Assembly: GCA_020859875.1 (NCBI GenBank)
Contig: JAJBVJ010000227.1
Location: forward strand, 1-6,071
Reading direction: 5' to 3'
Length of the DNA: 6,071 bases
Origin: Rikenellaceae bacterium
GTDB lineage: Bacteria; Bacteroidota; Bacteroidia; Bacteroidales; Rikenellaceae
Shown here: positions 5,835 to 6,071 of the stretch, in pieces
How positions within the stretch are numbered: the stretch's first letter is position 1
How the letters are laid out: every line of letters starts with the position of its first letter
The notes under the pieces: generated by a model
The model's input: only the letters and a program-made list of their open reading frames with translations
Told to the model about the DNA's origin: nothing
Database searches by the model: none
Program-made: the position numbers and the translations under genes

Positions 5835-5969
5835 GTGGGCCACGGTCGATCGAAATGTTTCAGAATAAATGCTGCTCCCAGGCTGCAAATTCTCGCCTTA
5901 CATTCGATTAAATTCCTCTTGACGGATAGGGTAATGCCCCCCGGCATCTAAACCCGGTTTCACCGCACT

Positions 5970-5995
5970 AAAAAGGCAGGCTAATGTAGCCTGCC
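5970..5995 (-). terminator. Intrinsic terminator of the tRNA-Arg gene
   Basis: On the minus strand GGCAGGCT (5995 to 5988) pairs perfectly with AGCCTGCC (5982 to 5975) around a 5-base loop, and five T follow (5974 to 5970). It starts immediately after the encoded CCA of the tRNA. Stem, loop and U-run are all typical of Rho-independent termination. Confidence 0.9.
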
Positions 5996-5996
5996 C

Positions 5997-6071
5997 TGGT
6001 AGTTCCACCTGGACTCGAACCAGAATCTGAAGTTTAGGAAACTTCCGTTCTATCCCTTGAACTATGGAACC
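5997..6071 (-). tRNA. tRNA-Arg (anticodon CCU)
   Basis: The minus strand folds into a complete cloverleaf. The acceptor is GGTTCCA with TGGAACT (final pair G-U), the D arm GTTC/GAAC, the anticodon stem GAAGT/ACTTC with loop TTCCTAA (anticodon CCT, reading AGG), and the T arm TCTGG/CCAGG with loop TTCGAGT. The discriminator is A, and CCA is encoded at 5999-5997. The 5' base is the last base of the window. Its 3' end points toward the integrase-bearing region, so it is a plausible attachment site for an integrating element. Confidence 0.95.

Noticed and set aside
5750..5947. 65-codon minus-strand frame beginning MPGGITL
   Set aside because: It shows no motif, overlaps the end of the regulator gene and has an irregular composition. 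No support beyond being open.
1..6071. CRISPR array or tandem direct repeats
   Set aside because: No regularly spaced repeated unit was seen on either strand.

Overview
The window looks like Bacteroidota, most likely Bacteroidales. The evidence is two tandem tyrosine recombinases of the arm-binding/SAM-like type common in Bacteroides mobile elements, promoter-like boxes matching TAnnTTTG, starts without close Shine-Dalgarno sequences, and an XRE-type regulator of Bacteroidota style. No species can be named from the sequence alone. The layout suggests part of an integrated mobile element, or its remains, beside a tRNA-Arg gene.

Left part (1-1355, minus strand): the 5' two-thirds or so of a DNA methyltransferase gene runs off the left edge. 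It is visibly more AT-rich than the rest. A short intergenic region with a probable promoter and a hairpin separates it from the integrase genes.

Middle (1356-4095, minus strand): a three-gene, operon-like array. In transcription order these are an intact 406-aa tyrosine recombinase (4095 to 2875), a second recombinase starting 10 bases later (2864 to 1546) and broken by a single frame change at an A8 run, and a short truncated winged-helix-like protein starting one base after the recombinase stop (1544 to 1356). The promoter/start region of the first recombinase is flanked by a 9-bp inverted repeat that looks like an operator.

Right part (4096-5113): about 1 kb without a convincing gene. 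A small leftward reading frame of doubtful status lies at 4246-4497. A probable rightward promoter at 4523-4549 faces a stretch of about 500 bases with an exceptional density of long inverted repeats. These include an 8-bp hairpin at the expected 5' end, a two-part 16-bp helix closing 4601-4710, a 10-bp hairpin at 4713-4765 and an almost continuous 38-bp rod at 4914-5013. G-U pairs and a GCAA tetraloop favour a plus-strand RNA. This is the best candidate in the window for an undescribed element: a large structured ncRNA, or a very long structured leader for the next gene.

Right end (5114-6071): a 217-aa XRE/S24-like regulator on the plus strand, apparently lacking the Ser/Lys cleavage dyad, then a short intergenic stretch. 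Last comes a minus-strand tRNA-Arg(CCU) with an encoded CCA and a strong intrinsic terminator. A simple reading is an integration module (two recombinases and an accessory DNA-binding protein) divergent from a regulatory module (structured RNA and repressor), with a methyltransferase as cargo. How these parts cooperate is inference.
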